This document shows, piece after piece, positions 27,201 to 42,200 of a stretch of 64,000 bases of DNA. The notes beneath the pieces are model-generated. The model saw only the letters and a list, made by a program, of their open reading frames with translations. It searched no databases and had not been told where the DNA came from. A program made the position numbers and the translations under genes. Origin of the DNA: Plectrocnemia conspersa (taxonomy: Eukaryota; Arthropoda; Insecta; Trichoptera; Polycentropodidae); contig VTFK01000296.1 of NCBI GenBank assembly GCA_009617715.1, forward strand, positions 248,001 to 312,000, in the 5' to 3' direction. Every line of letters starts with the position of its first letter. Position 1 is the first letter of the stretch.

Positions 27201-30200
27201 GACGGGAAATTGGAAAATAGCCGGTAGAGAGTCACAGAAGCGTTAAAGAGGCGGAAATTAGTTGAGTGCTATTCCAATTAATCTCCGACGTGATCAGCCA
27301 GCGAAATAAAATTGAATAAAAATAATATAGTTCGATTCTCGTTCATTATCAAATGTTTTAACTATAGAACAATAAATATAATTTGCATTTTAAAATAAGA
27401 TTTACGACATCTTTTAAACGCCCTTACGTGTCACAATTTTTATATGCTTTTAAAACCGCATCTCATACTATAATAAAATAGCTTCTTATCTACACAACAA
27501 ACGAGTTAATAACTTATTAATTACAATGCATATAAGATTAGGATTGTATATGCAACGAGCATCGTGGAATAATTCCAGTGTTTTCCCCAAGAAAAGCAGA
27601 AAATCTGACCAGATAACGCTCTAGCGTACATCCAAAACCAATTTGTTCGCAACATAAATAAGATTTAATCCCAGATACAAACAACCCAACGTACATAAAC
27701 AATTCCAAAGACACTTTCAAATATTTTATACGCATGGCAAAAATTTACACCGACCTCGGTAATAAAAATCTCGCATGGTCAACAGTCAAACTCATAAAGG
27801 CGCGGGTCCCTTTATGGGCTCCGGGACCAAAATTTAGCGCATTTATACAACGCAAATTAACGACCACACATTTGTTCGGGAATAGGTTAAAACGACGAAG
27901 AGACAACACACACACACACTACCATCCCTCAAGCCCATACCCATCCCCTTATCTTGCTACCGATACTGCTGTACAAATGCTTAGCCCAACCTCGAGCAGG
28001 TTAATGGGGTACGCGTGCCAACGGTTGGAAAACTGACTTAACTCTCGCGGACCCTAATAACTAACGACGGCGTTTGCTTTTCGGTAAATCTTCGCCTTGG
28101 GGCTTCTTTATAAATTCATTTAGGGGTCAATTAACTCATATTTATAATTATTTAAAATAAATTAAAATAAAGCAATAATCTAACTCATTTTTTATTATAA
28201 CAGATATCTATGCTTAATATAAGAAATGTAATGAATTGACTTGTTAATAAAAGTGGTTAATATGTTCAATGTATGTAAGCATGAGACGTTAAGAATATTA
28301 ACACATTACACTCCGTTTGCGCGTTTTTGCGTGACAGCATAATTTTCCTGTTATTCAGGGTTAAAAATAATTAAGCTTGTAAAAATATCGTACAAATTTA
28401 ATACAAATTTACTTTTTACTATTTTATTATTTGAGGAACATAATTTTTAATTTAAAAAATGTTTACAATGGTTTTATTGATGTTTTTACAAGAACAACTT
28501 AAAATATACAATAAGATTTATAATAAAAGGTGTGAAAATTCCCAGATTAATCCGTCAAAAATTAAATTAATTCTCCGTTGTCCGAACGACTACGGTTTAC
28601 GTTAAGAACAAATATTGTAAAAACAAAGGTTGTTTTCTTTGTTGTTTTTGGAATTTCTCCAAAGCTAACGATTTTAATAAATAATTATTTTATTAAAATA
28701 GGTTTTATAGTACATTTTGCTTTATTAAACAATAATTTACTATGAAGCATTTACAATTTATGACATATAAACTGAATTATTTATATATTGGGTGTTAATA
28801 AATATGTTTGAGTATTTATATTGTTTTTCATTTCCAGTTAAGTGAGAAACAAAGATCCTCGAGAAATTCGGACATATAATATAACAAAATGTTTGTATTT
28901 GGAAAGTTAATATTTATGCAAGTAAATTATGTTTTGTTAATAATTAAATTATACAAAAACAATCATGAAACATACGAATACATATGTACATAATTATAAA
29001 ATTATTATTTTATTAACTTATCACCAAAATATTTAATTCATTAATGACCACATTGAATCTTATTTTATTTAGCTAGCAAACGAATCCTTGCCTAAGACTA
29101 TTACTATATAATTATTCTAAAGCCATTGATTTGAGTATTAATATTTTTAATGAAACGAAAATTTGAAACGAAATTTTTGTTAGTCGTAATACCTAGCGTC
29201 AGTCATAAAACGTATATTTTTGACCTCTTCAGACACAGTGTACATAACTTTACTGCTTGTTTTTAATTATTTTATAATTAATTCCACAAAATATTTCAAA
29301 ATAAAAAAAATTATGTCCCGGTTATAAACACAATATAAACCCGATAAATAAACATTTTTCATGACCCTTAAATATACTTAATAAAGGAATTTAACAAAAA
29401 TATTTATTCTATAAAAAAATTAATTTCTGGTTCGAGGAGGTTTTAACATTTTAATCTGAAATTCTTGCCCCTTTTCTCAATACCTGCTTTGAATATAGCT
29501 GTAAATTTAACCGATTTAAACCATTACTTGTTTTGAAAATAAAACGAGAGTGAAACATTTAAAAATATTTGTATTAATAATTTTTTAATAAAAAAACATT
29601 TCATAAGAATTTTAAAAAAAACATATTCAAATATTGTTTAATTATTGTAATTTTTTTGTTAATATTTAAAATTTTTACTAACCCAATATTTTTTTATGAT
29701 ATCTTAATTCATATTTATCTGAATTTTTTTGTTGAAAATTGACTGTAAATAACCGCTTAGTATCCAAAATTAGGAAAAAATGTTTTTGCACTGATGTATA
29801 AATAAAGTCTACTGCTGCAATTGGTTTTTAGCTAGCATATGTACTTCTGTTGATATTACAGCTAAAAATGTATGTTTACTTAAATTTTGTTTCACATATA
29901 AATTGTAATAATTTGATTTTTTATTATATGACAGGTTTCCCCAATGCGTCATGATATCCATAAATAATTTAAAAAAATATTCTAACGTGTGATTTTTGTA
30001 CTATTTAAGATTTATTTAAATGTCAAAACTAATAGTATTGTAAACTTATAGTACTGTGACATTGTCGGAATCAAACATTTGCCAAATATTTGTTAAATGT
30101 GTGATAGATCAATTTTTTATCAGTGTATTTGTCACGCTGACGTACGTGACGATCGGAAATTCCAACGCATTAAAAAAATGCATGTTTAAAATAAACCATA

Positions 30201-33200
30201 TACAACGGCTGAGCGGTTTCTTTTTATATGTTGAAGAACGGTATATAATATAAGTAAATGATGACAATCGGTAAAATGCGCTATCTGGATTACAAGTGCC
30301 ATTCGACGGCGTTGCCAAATCTCCAGCTGTTTTAATTGCGACCGTTACATTTATTAAACAAATTGTTTCAATCCTCAAATCGCCACTTCTAACATTTACA
30401 TGCACAAAATTAAGTTTAATAAATATAGGATATTTATTATTAAAGAATTTTCAAAAGCTATTATGTGCAAATTATCACAATATTCATCCGCGAGATTTGG
30501 AAAATCTATTTAAATCTGTGAAGATTGATCGAAATTATATTTATATATTAATCACTAAATACGATCTTCCAGACATCAAAGAAATTAAAAAAATATGAGA
30601 TTCGAACTCGGCTCTTTTAGGTCAATAATCAGCGATTTGGGCTGATTATTATTTTATAAATAATTTTTACCAGATACTTTTGATATGGGATACACGAGAG
30701 TTTATCTTAACTCACATGAAGCAAAGCTATGCTGAGCATTGAGCTGAGCAGCCGCTTCCCACTTCACGTAAGCCTGTGCCAGCTATGATGTATGAAATCT
30801 GATCTTTGGATACGATTTGATTATACTGAAGAATATCATGTGTCTATTGTAATCATATAAATTCAAAAATAATAATTCATAATATTATTATCGTTTAAAA
30901 CACAACTAAGAACTTTATGTGTGCCATAAAACAGGTTTGAAATTAGCACTTTTTCTGGGTAAAGTGTTGGAAGACGACAAATGTACAGTGTATTAATAAT
31001 ACTTCTTACATAAGAGGGCATTATTAGATGTTATTAAGTTCAGAAACCCGTTATTATTATGGTGTTTCCTGATCTTTAAGAACACCATTGTCATAGCGAA
31101 TTATTTCTGTGTTATAAAAGGAATTTTGTATATATTTACGAGTATATTATGTTTGCAGATAGTAATTCACTCGGGGAAAGGTCGAGTTGCTGCGCGCTGT
31201 TACATTTTGCATTAAAATTTGCACAAAATGTATAGGACTCATATAATGAAAATAAAATAATAAATTTATTTGAGGTGAAAACACGCAGTTTATTTAAGCA
31301 CCGAGTGAAATGGGCACTTTCATAGAAATTATTTATTTCTCGGTATTCTCGCAAGAAATGCGTATTCCAGTGGAGACGATACTAGAGCGCAGGAAAGTGG
31401 TTCTAAATCTGTTACAAACATAAATGCGACCGTTAAATGTGCGATAAGGCGCTATAACGCGATATAGAAATATAAAACAGAATAGGGTTAATAAAAATTT
31501 AGTGCGCGCCAGTCAGGAGTCGCAAACATTTTATGCATTTTTTCTCTTGCGAACTTTTAAAATCCGACAAAAATTTTACGCTCGGCGTAAACTCAATCAA
31601 TTTCTTTTTTGGGGAAAATTTGCAACGTAAAAAAATATCGCACAAAAAAGTGTAGGGGTGGCGTTGGACAAGTCTCAACTACAAACAACGATGAATTTTA
31701 ATATGAATAAGGCAAGAAGAAAGAAGGGAAAAAATGGATTTATAGCCGCGGCGTTGAAAGTCGTAAAAGCCGCCGGTTTATGGTTGAGACTTTGGACGAA
31801 ACTTTTTCGCAGCCTACATATGTAAATACAAGGATGGGGGCAGGGGGTGAGAAAAGTTCTCTTGTGTTCCGCTCCTTCTTCCTCTTCGAATTTGTTCGAT
31901 TCATTCGTATTCCGTCCGAGGGGAGATTAGCGGACGAGAGGTCAGAAAAAAGTGACAGCACCGTGACATATTAGGAGTCGGATGGTGTTTGATCCTTTCA
32001 CGATGGGGGAAGAAAAAAAAATTCTCGTCCCATGATAATGATAATGTTTGACCTAGTTGGTCCAATTCATTAGAGAAGGAGCTACTACAAATTTTGTTAT
32101 TTTCTTAAGAAAATACGATGAAAAAATAAAACATTGCAAAGATTAGATATATTAAATCGGTTAAATTTACAACTGTATTCAAAGCAGGTAGTGAGAAAAG
32201 GGACAATAATTTCAGATTAAATTGTTTAACATCCTCGAACCAGAACTAAAATTTTTTGTAAAAAAAAAATATTTTTGCTAAATTCCTTCTAGTACATTTT
32301 AAGGGGCATGAAAAATTTTATTTATTGGGTTTTTATCGTAAAAAAAAAATTTGACATAATTTTTTTTTGTAATTTCAAATATTTTGCGAAATTAAAAGAA
32401 AAATAAATTTAAAAACAAGCAGTAAAGTTATGTACACTGTGTCTGAAAAGGTCAATAATATAAGTTTTATGACTGACGCTAGGTATTACGTCTAAAAAAA
32501 TGTCGTTTCAAATTTACGTTCCATTAAAAATATTAATACTCGAATCAATGGCTTTAGAATAATTATATAGTAATAGTTTTAGGCAAGGATTCATTCGTTG
32601 GCTAAATAAAATATGATACAATGTTGTTTTTTGATTTATTATGTGTTGAAAAGTGGTCATTAATAAATTAAATATTTTGGTGAAAAGAATTATAAAATAA
32701 CAATGTTATAATTATGTACATATGAACTCGTATGTTTCATGATTGTTTTTATAAAAAAATAAAACATTGCAAGGATTAGATATATTAAACTGCCTGAAAT
32801 TAAATTTAAGTAAAGCAAATATTGCGCTTTATTAAAACATAATCAAGCAACAACTTCCTCATAATTTATTTTCATTACATAAATCATATATAAAGCGATA
32901 TTCACTTCCATGTCATGCTTGGAGACTTAGGTGTGTCACAAAGAATTGTTCTGGGATCAATACTGTATCTGTTATTCACAGCGAATATACCAATTGACAC
33001 ATAAATAGCAACTTTTGCAGATGATACAACAATCATCGCATCAAACGTTAAAGAGATTAAAATACCATTTAACCAAGAAATGGAGGAGCAAATCCAACAA
33101 TAAATTCATTTATGCAGCTCTTACGTTAAATAGAGACATATGTGTTTCTTATTGGCAAAGCGATCTCAACATCAACTTGTGCAAAAAACTAGAGATTCAC

Positions 33201-36200
33201 TTTGACATATGTTTAATTTAGAGAACTCATATTTGGAACAAGAGGGCTCAGCTTCGTAAGCTATATTGGTTAACAGAGCGCAGATTAAAATAATCAGTAA
33301 AATATAAAATACTGATATAAAAAGACAATATGGACAAATAAAGCTTAGATCTGGGGTGTTCAAACTGTGATAAAAATCTTTGTGTAAATTTTATAAAAAT
33401 ACTAAACACTAATCAATAAGTTAAGTTAATTAATAGTAAACTAGTAGGTGTCTTAAAAATCTTATTTAAGATAAATGTACAATGTAAGCAAAAATTATGA
33501 GACAAACTAAATTACAAACATATTAAAAATTAATAATACAAATAAAGGAAGATTTTATTGGGTGTTGATCTCTTTTCCTTGTAAAAAAATACTGAATTAA
33601 AAAATGTTTTAGATTAGTGCATTAAACATTTTGAACGATGAAATTCGTTTTACAATTTTAGATAACGCGGTAGACGTTCTAAAACCATTAGAAATTGTCG
33701 TTAAAGTATTAAGTAAGAGTGATATTACAATTTTACAGGCAGAAGGGGTAATTTATTTTTTATTTGAACAGTTAAAAAAGAATAAAAATACAATTAGTCG
33801 TGAAATGAAAAATGCCTTAACTCATAAAATATTAGAACGACGAAATAAAAGTTTAGTTTTCTTGTTAAAATATTTACAAACTGCGATTGTTCCTCAAAAC
33901 AGTAACTAGCTCAACTCAAGTATATATTTCCAAAGCTTCCGTAATTTCTCATGCAAATGATATTTTAAAAAGACTTTTTTTAAAAGATAATGGAATTGTT
34001 ATAGAAGCAAGCAAAAATTGTTTCAACGCAGGAAAAAGATTCCTTAATTATGGAAATGAATAAAATATGTTTCTGAATAATCATTTCAACTATAAAAAGA
34101 TTTTAAATTATTTTAATATATAATATACTAAACAGTTTAATGTAGACCTCAAAAAAATATACAATTATTTATTAACAATTAAAGCAACATTAACTGCGAG
34201 CAAATGTGATTTTAGTGTTGCAAATAATTTTTGTACGAAAATTGGATGTTCGATGCACCATGATACATTTAATGCATTAGTCTTTTTAAAATATTATTTT
34301 ATCAAAAATAAATAAACTGCAATATATATCTTTATATTTTTATAATTTTATTGTCGTTTAATTGTTCGTAATATTTTAAGTATTTTTGTATTGAAATATT
34401 ATGTATAAAATGATCCATTCGTATTTTTCTAGTTAAAAAAATAGTTTTTGTCCATTAAAATGTGACTTATTTCAATTTTTTTACAATTTATAATTTATTT
34501 TGCACATTTACTATGCAAATAAAATAAATAAATAAAGCTAAGTATATTCTCAAATATAAAATATATTTTTTTGTGCATTTCATTGTGACTATTTTTGGTT
34601 ATTTTACCATAAATCCTATATTTATAAGCAATGAAATTTTTTTGCATAATTTTAAACAAATATTAACAATAAATTTATTCAGGACTATATTATTAAATCC
34701 TTATTATTATCGTACCATTCAAGGCACTACATGACAATTAAGCAGATATAAACAACATAATTAACAGTTTGCTTGACCCTTTGCAATTGTTAAATAAAGT
34801 TAAGCTGTTGTTTATCTAAAGCTTTGTATCATCGTAAATAAAACATAGTATATTTTAATTTACCTATGATATTTTGATTTATTTAATTAAAATAAATTTA
34901 TAGTGACATCATGATCACACCGAAAAGTAAATAATTGGGTTTATGTGGTTCATAATAAAATGTTATGGCTTGCTTTAAGGTAACTTTATAAATTTATATA
35001 TAATTTAAATATATATTGAATATAAAACACCCTTAATTTTAATGAATTATATATAGAAATATCGTTAGCTCATTGCTAGATATGAAAATTTAATATAAAA
35101 TACGTTCAAATAAGAATCACATATAATAGTGTAATTCTGGCTTATAAAGCGTCGCTTTAATAAAGCCGCACAAAGGATAAACCCTCGAGAAAAATTCCAT
35201 TTTAATCCACAGAAGTAGAAATCGTCACATACATTTCAAAATAAACATAGGACTTTTACACGAAATGTAAACATTAATCATCGTAGTAAATATTTTTATA
35301 ACTGTTCGTCATTATTAAACACTATTTTATTTTTTATTGAATCTTCTGTTGTAACATGACAGGCGTAAGCCCAATGCGTTACAATGGGGTGAATCTGTAC
35401 CAACTGAGTAAGTCAATCAGATTTAGTGAATCACATAGGGTAGTCTTTTCTGCTACAAAGTTGTACGACGCAACCCATGCTTTGGAATTATATATAGCAT
35501 TAAATTATATGCTACATTGTATGTATAAATACACATTGGAATTCAAAGGCATACAATGTATAACATAACCAAATCACTATTCATATACAATAGGATATAG
35601 AGGCACACAAATAATATATGCATCAGAGACCTTTGCTCTCCTAGAGACCTTTGGCTTAGTTCTATATAATTAAAACCATTATTAAACACATAATTAAGAT
35701 TTGCGCGTTGTATAAAACTCTTCTTCGCTTTTTCTGGCATTCTCCAACTTTTTAATCTTGCGTCGCCGAGCGAAAATAATTGACTTGGCGATTTAAGGTT
35801 AAAAGCGCTGGGCTGGTAATTGAGTTTGGACGTCAGCCCCGAAAACCATCATGTTGTCACATTTTCGTCATGAAATATTGAGTTTGCGATAGCGCAGGCC
35901 CCTCTTTAATGAATTGAGCCAACCGGGTCAAACATTACCATTACCCAAAGGTCTCACTAGGGTAAGTTTTTACCTCTCGCCTAGTGCAAAAGTCTTACAT
36001 ATCGAAATAATGTTTTACACCTTAATGAAACACATTGCTAATCATAGTTATACGATATTATTTGCTATTGTAATTTAAACGAATTCAGAAAGAATCGAAT
36101 CGACAGATCTCAAATTTGAGTTAATTATTAACGATAACGTTTATTTTTGTAGCAATATTAGTTTATAGAGAGTTTCATCTTTATTGCGGATCGTTGGAGA

Positions 36201-39200
36201 TACGTCATCATAAATTTAATTGGATACACATATCAAGTTTTATTGGCATCACATCCCGTGCATATCGGATGCATCCAGTTTTTCATCCAACGCGGACTCG
36301 CATGATAAATCCTTATTAATGGATCAATCGGCGATATGTTATCCGACGGCATTGGAAAAAGAGGCAAAGACACGATTTATGAAATCGTCGCCGAACATTA
36401 ACATTTCGATTTATGGCTCATGTGCGGAGAATGTATACATATACCGATCACGTGAACGTCCGCAAGGAGCCGAGGGGCGAATTTGTCAAAATAGACCTCC
36501 GGCTTTTGTGTGTTTGTACGAATTCGTATAGACAGAAAGAGTGGATTCGAAGCCTGATCCATTAAGACGGATTTGGAATGATTTACTGCTTGACTAATGC
36601 GGGCGATATATTTTAAGGGGCTGTAGATGGGAAAAATAAAACTCAAGAATCACTCTCCAAGAAGCATAGAATGTTCTTCTTTGGCGAGCGATTTTTTTTA
36701 TTTATTTTTTGCCGAGGATTATTACCGAATTCGGCATTAGCCGGGAAAAGTGTTTGCTTCGACGTATAATTAAATCGTTACTTAAGTAAAAAATGTTGTT
36801 TATATTCCAGAAATACGCTCATGAAATTGCGAATAGATCGTGCGTCATATATTTATTTTTGTATCGTTCTATAAATATGGTAAAATTTAATTAAACGTAA
36901 CGTAACAATTTACATTAAAACAGTTGATTCTTAGATATAATAAGATGTGAAAATTACGAATGTGACTCACACACATAAACAGGGAAACAAATCTATAATA
37001 GTATTAGAAAATATACTTAGGATATGCGAAAAAATATAATAACAATATATGTAAAATAAATAAATTATATATGTCACATTTATTTATTTATTAAAATTTA
37101 TTAAAATTATAACCATCGTGACCTGACAGGTAAACCTAATGCGTCACGATAGTCAAAAGTGTAAATATATCACAATAAATATAAATATATAGTATGCATA
37201 CATACAATTTCATATACGTATAATTACACACACACTCAAAGCATATAAGTAAAAACATAAAAAACAAGATAAAATAACAGACACAAATCACCTTAACAGG
37301 TGTGCATTGTCCCATACGAACTGAACCAAAACTCCATATGTGCAAGAGAAAATGTCAATATTTCTATGTACAGAATTGAGCAGATGAATAGCCTTAGCCA
37401 GAGAAGAGTTGGCAAGTGCTCCAGTTCTAGACTTTACAGGTAAGAATAGTGGACGCGACCGAGAACTATAACCACCTTCAGAAGCCCACATTTGAAGCTG
37501 CTCGAGCACTGAAGGATTGTCTACGATGCCCTTGAGCAATTTCCAGAAGTGTTTAATTACATAAACACTTCTGCGAGTCGACAAAGAAACGTATCCCAGG
37601 GCTCCTAAAATAAAAGCACTAGGAAACAAGAACGGATAATACCCGTATTCCTTCAAGTATAAATATCGAAGAAATTTACGTTGTACTTTTTCCAGCTTCA
37701 ATTCATTACATTGATTCATTACGCCTGGGATCCAAATGATGGAGCTAGTTTCTAGTATGCTGCGGACTAGAGTATCATAAAGAGTGCGCAATACTAAAGT
37801 ATGCCTGAAGTAGCGCGCATTTCTCAAGATAAAATCGAGAGTTTTTAAGGATTTGCTATGAGTCTCTGCAATGTGCTGACTAAATTTCCAACGTTCTTCG
37901 AAAGTCACTCTTAAATCCTTAGTTGAAGAAAACCTTTCCAGAAAATATCCGCCTAGATGGTATGAGTATTTTGCCGGCGTTAACGACCTTGAAAATGAAA
38001 TTGTGTGACATTTCTTTACACTGAAAGGCAATTGGTTATAGCAAGCCCATTTCCATATAGAGTTGAGATCCTCCTGTAGGTCGAGGGAATCAGAAATCGA
38101 ATGCATTTTCCTGTAAATTTTCAAGTCATCTGCATATAATAAAAAAATCTAAATGCTCTATTACTGTTTCTATGTCATTAACGAACAATAAAAAAACAGC
38201 AATGGACCCAAATTGGATCCTTGAGGTACTCTAGTAGGGGTCTTGTATCGTTCTGAAAAAGAGTTATTATACTTGACGAATTGATATCTATTGGTCAAGT
38301 AATTTGAGAATAGATTTATGAGATCTTCAGAAAACCCGAAATTAGATAACTTTTTTATAAGTAAAGCATGGTTAACTTTATCAAATGCTTTTTCAAAATC
38401 TGTGTATATGACGTCCACTTGTCCAATGATCTTGACACATATAATTATTCGAATAGTGTAATTCTGGTTTATAAAACGTCGCTTCAATAAAGTCGAACAA
38501 AGAATCAACCCTAAAGAAAAATTTATATTTTAATCCCCAGAAGTAGAAATCGTCACATACTTTTCAAAACAAACATAGGACATGAAATGTAAACATTAAC
38601 TATCGTAGTAAATATTTTTATAACTGTTCGTCATTATTGAACACTATTTTATTTTATTTTTTATTAAATCTTTCGTTGTACAACGGGATAAATCTGTATC
38701 AACTGAGTCAGTCAATCAGATATAATGAATACCTACAAGTAAGTAGACTGAAAGTCTGGAAATCGGTGACATCTATATTGTAATAATTACAAATTATTAT
38801 GTGTAACACAATTTATATGCAATAGATGTCACTGCAGCTGAGGCCGATTTTTTTATAAATAAAAATTCGAGTTGCTGCCGGGGATCGAAACCGCAACCAC
38901 AGAGTTATTAATCTGAGACGTTACGGACTACGCTATTTCGTCCTTGATATAGATTATATATTATTACTTTTTTTCATCTTGTTTTTAATAGATATTATAT
39001 ATTATTTTATAAATAGCAATAAAATACAACGCAATAAATTTTATGCCTTAAATACAGTATCTAGAAAAAGTAATATATAATATATATAAAGGTTAACAGT
39101 GCCATTAAATAACGCAAAACTTTTTCTCATTAAATAAGAAAAGTTTAATATCGCCAAGAAATCACAAAAACGCCGATTATAAAACATTTTTTTGATGTTC

Positions 39201-42200
39201 TTATATTTTGCAATATAATAAATCGTAAATGTATATTGTGTATCCTACATCTTATATAGGAAATCTCCCAGGGGTCCCGAATGGAATCTTCGCCGTTCTT
39301 AATTAAATTTCTCTTAAGAAAACAATTAGAAGAGAAGTAATCAAAAAAGAATAACTCGGTCTGTTTTTGATGAATTATCGCGACACGCTCTGGTGTAGTG
39401 AAATGGAGGAATTGAAGAGAAAAGGGGGAAGAGGCGGAGGTGGTAGTAGCATATCTCCTTAGATCCGGAGGCTGTGTCCGTAAGATCCGAGTTCGCAATT
39501 CGATGATTTATCCATGCGAGCGAGCGAAAGAGAAAGCACGAGAGAGATTCGGCAGTCAGCCATTTTATGTAAAGCAGACAGTGAAATTAAATAAAAATGC
39601 AAATTTATACGTTTCCGATGTTTTTCGTTTCCGAGCTCGGGGTAGAACTTTTTGATTCTGTTGCAGAATCGGTGGCACGATAAGCTGCCGCTAATCTCCG
39701 GAGCTTTTTTTATATTTTAAGCAATAGGGATATTAATGAGGAGTTAAAGGCGAAATAAAGATGCGCAGCTTTGCCTAGAATCACATTACTTGACCAAGTT
39801 AAATTGAAATTATGCTTAGTTATATAACAGTTTTTCGAGAAATACATGTAATGTATTATTGTAGATAACTTTATATTATTAATGAATAGAGAAATATATA
39901 ATTATTAAAGAGAGCACACCTCAATAGAATAATGATTTGTTACAAAGGATCAGAACGAATAGATCTACTTCGACTGATTACAAAGCATCGAGTTAAAAGG
40001 AATTTCATGCTCCTGTATGTAAAATCGAATCATAGAAAAATTAGCAATAACAGCTATTGCTATGTAGCGATTCAAACACTACATTCGCCAAGATACACCT
40101 CACACGCATATCTGAAGTCCAGTGAACTATGCCCACGAACCTAGCAGCTGTCTAGAAGAAAGCCGCATTTATACTAACCCCTTCAACATGTGGAGTAAGT
40201 ATACTTCGTAGTACGGTGTATATTTCACAGTACAAAACTGGGCTTTACACACTGGACTCCACTACACATCGACGCTCAGACTACTACGTCGCTCCATGAA
40301 CTTTTTCACTACACAGACTTACGCCTTGCCTCCTTTTTGAGCAATTATTTCCAGGACACGTGTTCAAAATCATGTATTGACGACTTATAGATGGACCTAT
40401 CAACGTAACCAAAGATTTATTTTCGAAAATATTACATTTTTTTGTATTTATAAAAAAAACTATTTGGATTATTTAAAAAAAAACAATATTTAAGTTTATA
40501 AAAATTCTGTAAGCTTTGTGAAAAGCCCTAATACATTTTCGCAATCTGACGATTCCCACACAAAGCAGTTTTTATTATATGATTATTATTATAAATCTTA
40601 AATTAATAAGGCAAAAATAAGGCCGATTGGAATAGTTAAGAAAATCATTTAAATACTTTCGACCTCTATTTAAATTTTTCAAAAAGCCATACATGTTTAA
40701 GCATCTGGCACGGACCCACTATTTTTATGCAGTGTTTGTAATGTATTAAAAATAATTCTTAAAAATTAAATTTTAAATCAAATAGGCTCTATAAAAATTC
40801 CTAAGAAATCAGCAAATTTTTCAAGAAGGGAGAATTCTCGATTTGTCATTTTCTTTGAGAAATTCTCCAGAAGGAACACTACTAAAAAGTGTGTATAAAT
40901 ATCGATTTTTGCAGAACAAGTTTGTTGCATTAAACTTAACGTTTTATCATTAAAAACATATTTTTATGGAGTTGTTTTTTTAAGGTCATCACAAAAATAA
41001 AAAATTCAATAAAATTAAATATTAGAAAAATCATTCAAAAATTAGCCATTTAAATACTTTCAACCTCTATTCAAAGCATGAATATTTCTAAGCATTTGGC
41101 ACGGACCTACCCTTTTTATTCAGACGTTGTAAAGTATTAAAAAATATTTCTTAAAAATTAAATTTTAACGAAAAAGGCTCTTTAAAAATTCTAGAAAAAT
41201 CAGCAAATTTTTCAAGAAGGGGGAATTTTCGATTTAGCATTTTTTGCATAAAATTCTCGAAAAGGAACACTACCTAAAAGTGTGTATAAATATCGATTTA
41301 ATAAACTTTACGTTTTATCATTAAAAACATATTTTTATGGAGTTGTGTTTTTAAAAGTCACTACGAAAATGTTTTTTCAAGTGCTTTAAAATATGAATAG
41401 GAAGTTTTAATGATTTTGACTAAATAATATGTTAATTCTATATAACTCTAAAAAAATATATAAACTTTCTATGTAATATTTATGTGGTATAAACATTTAT
41501 TTTTTAACTTCGTTACTTAGTGACAATTATATTTTTAACAATAAGTAAACGTTTTAAATTTTTTTTCTCAAGTTTTTTTTTTACATATATCTCAAAATTT
41601 TTATATATGCTAAAATCAATTGGAATAAATTTTATGTTATATTATATAACCGATTACAAACAAAGCTAGTGTTAAAAGTTAAAGTTAATGAATAGTTTGG
41701 GTATATTTTAAGATCCTTTAAGTGAAATCTGAATTAAAATGAGATAGTTTTATAGGTAGCCTATACTATTTTATTTTATTTAATAGTATAGGCTACTAAT
41801 AAGTGCACCAAAAATATATCAAACAATTGCTATTTAAGCAAACATTACAAAAAAAGTTTAAAAAAATTTAGCCATTAAGAATTGTATATCAAATAATATA
41901 TGTTTTTTTTTGGATTTCATATTAATATGAAGAAGAATATAATTAGGATATTTGATTCCAAGATTCATCTCAGAAATATAGAAAGTAAATATTGATTAGT
42001 ATTTACAAATGTAAAAATCAAACTAAATAATGCGAATTTGACGTTTTTGGTGACGGTAACTAGACCCATACTTTTTTATAGTGTTGTCTAATACACAGGG
42101 TTACTTTAAAAATAAACATTGTTAAATATATTGTCATTTTTACAGATATACCATTTATATATTTATTTTTCAATATAAAATAATTAGATTTTATTGCCAT

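Noticed and set aside
28955..32752. One large DNA transposon with 600-bp terminal inverted repeats
   Set aside because: The spacer has no transposase. The right arm alone has its own flanking direct repeats, so the arms are separate insertions.
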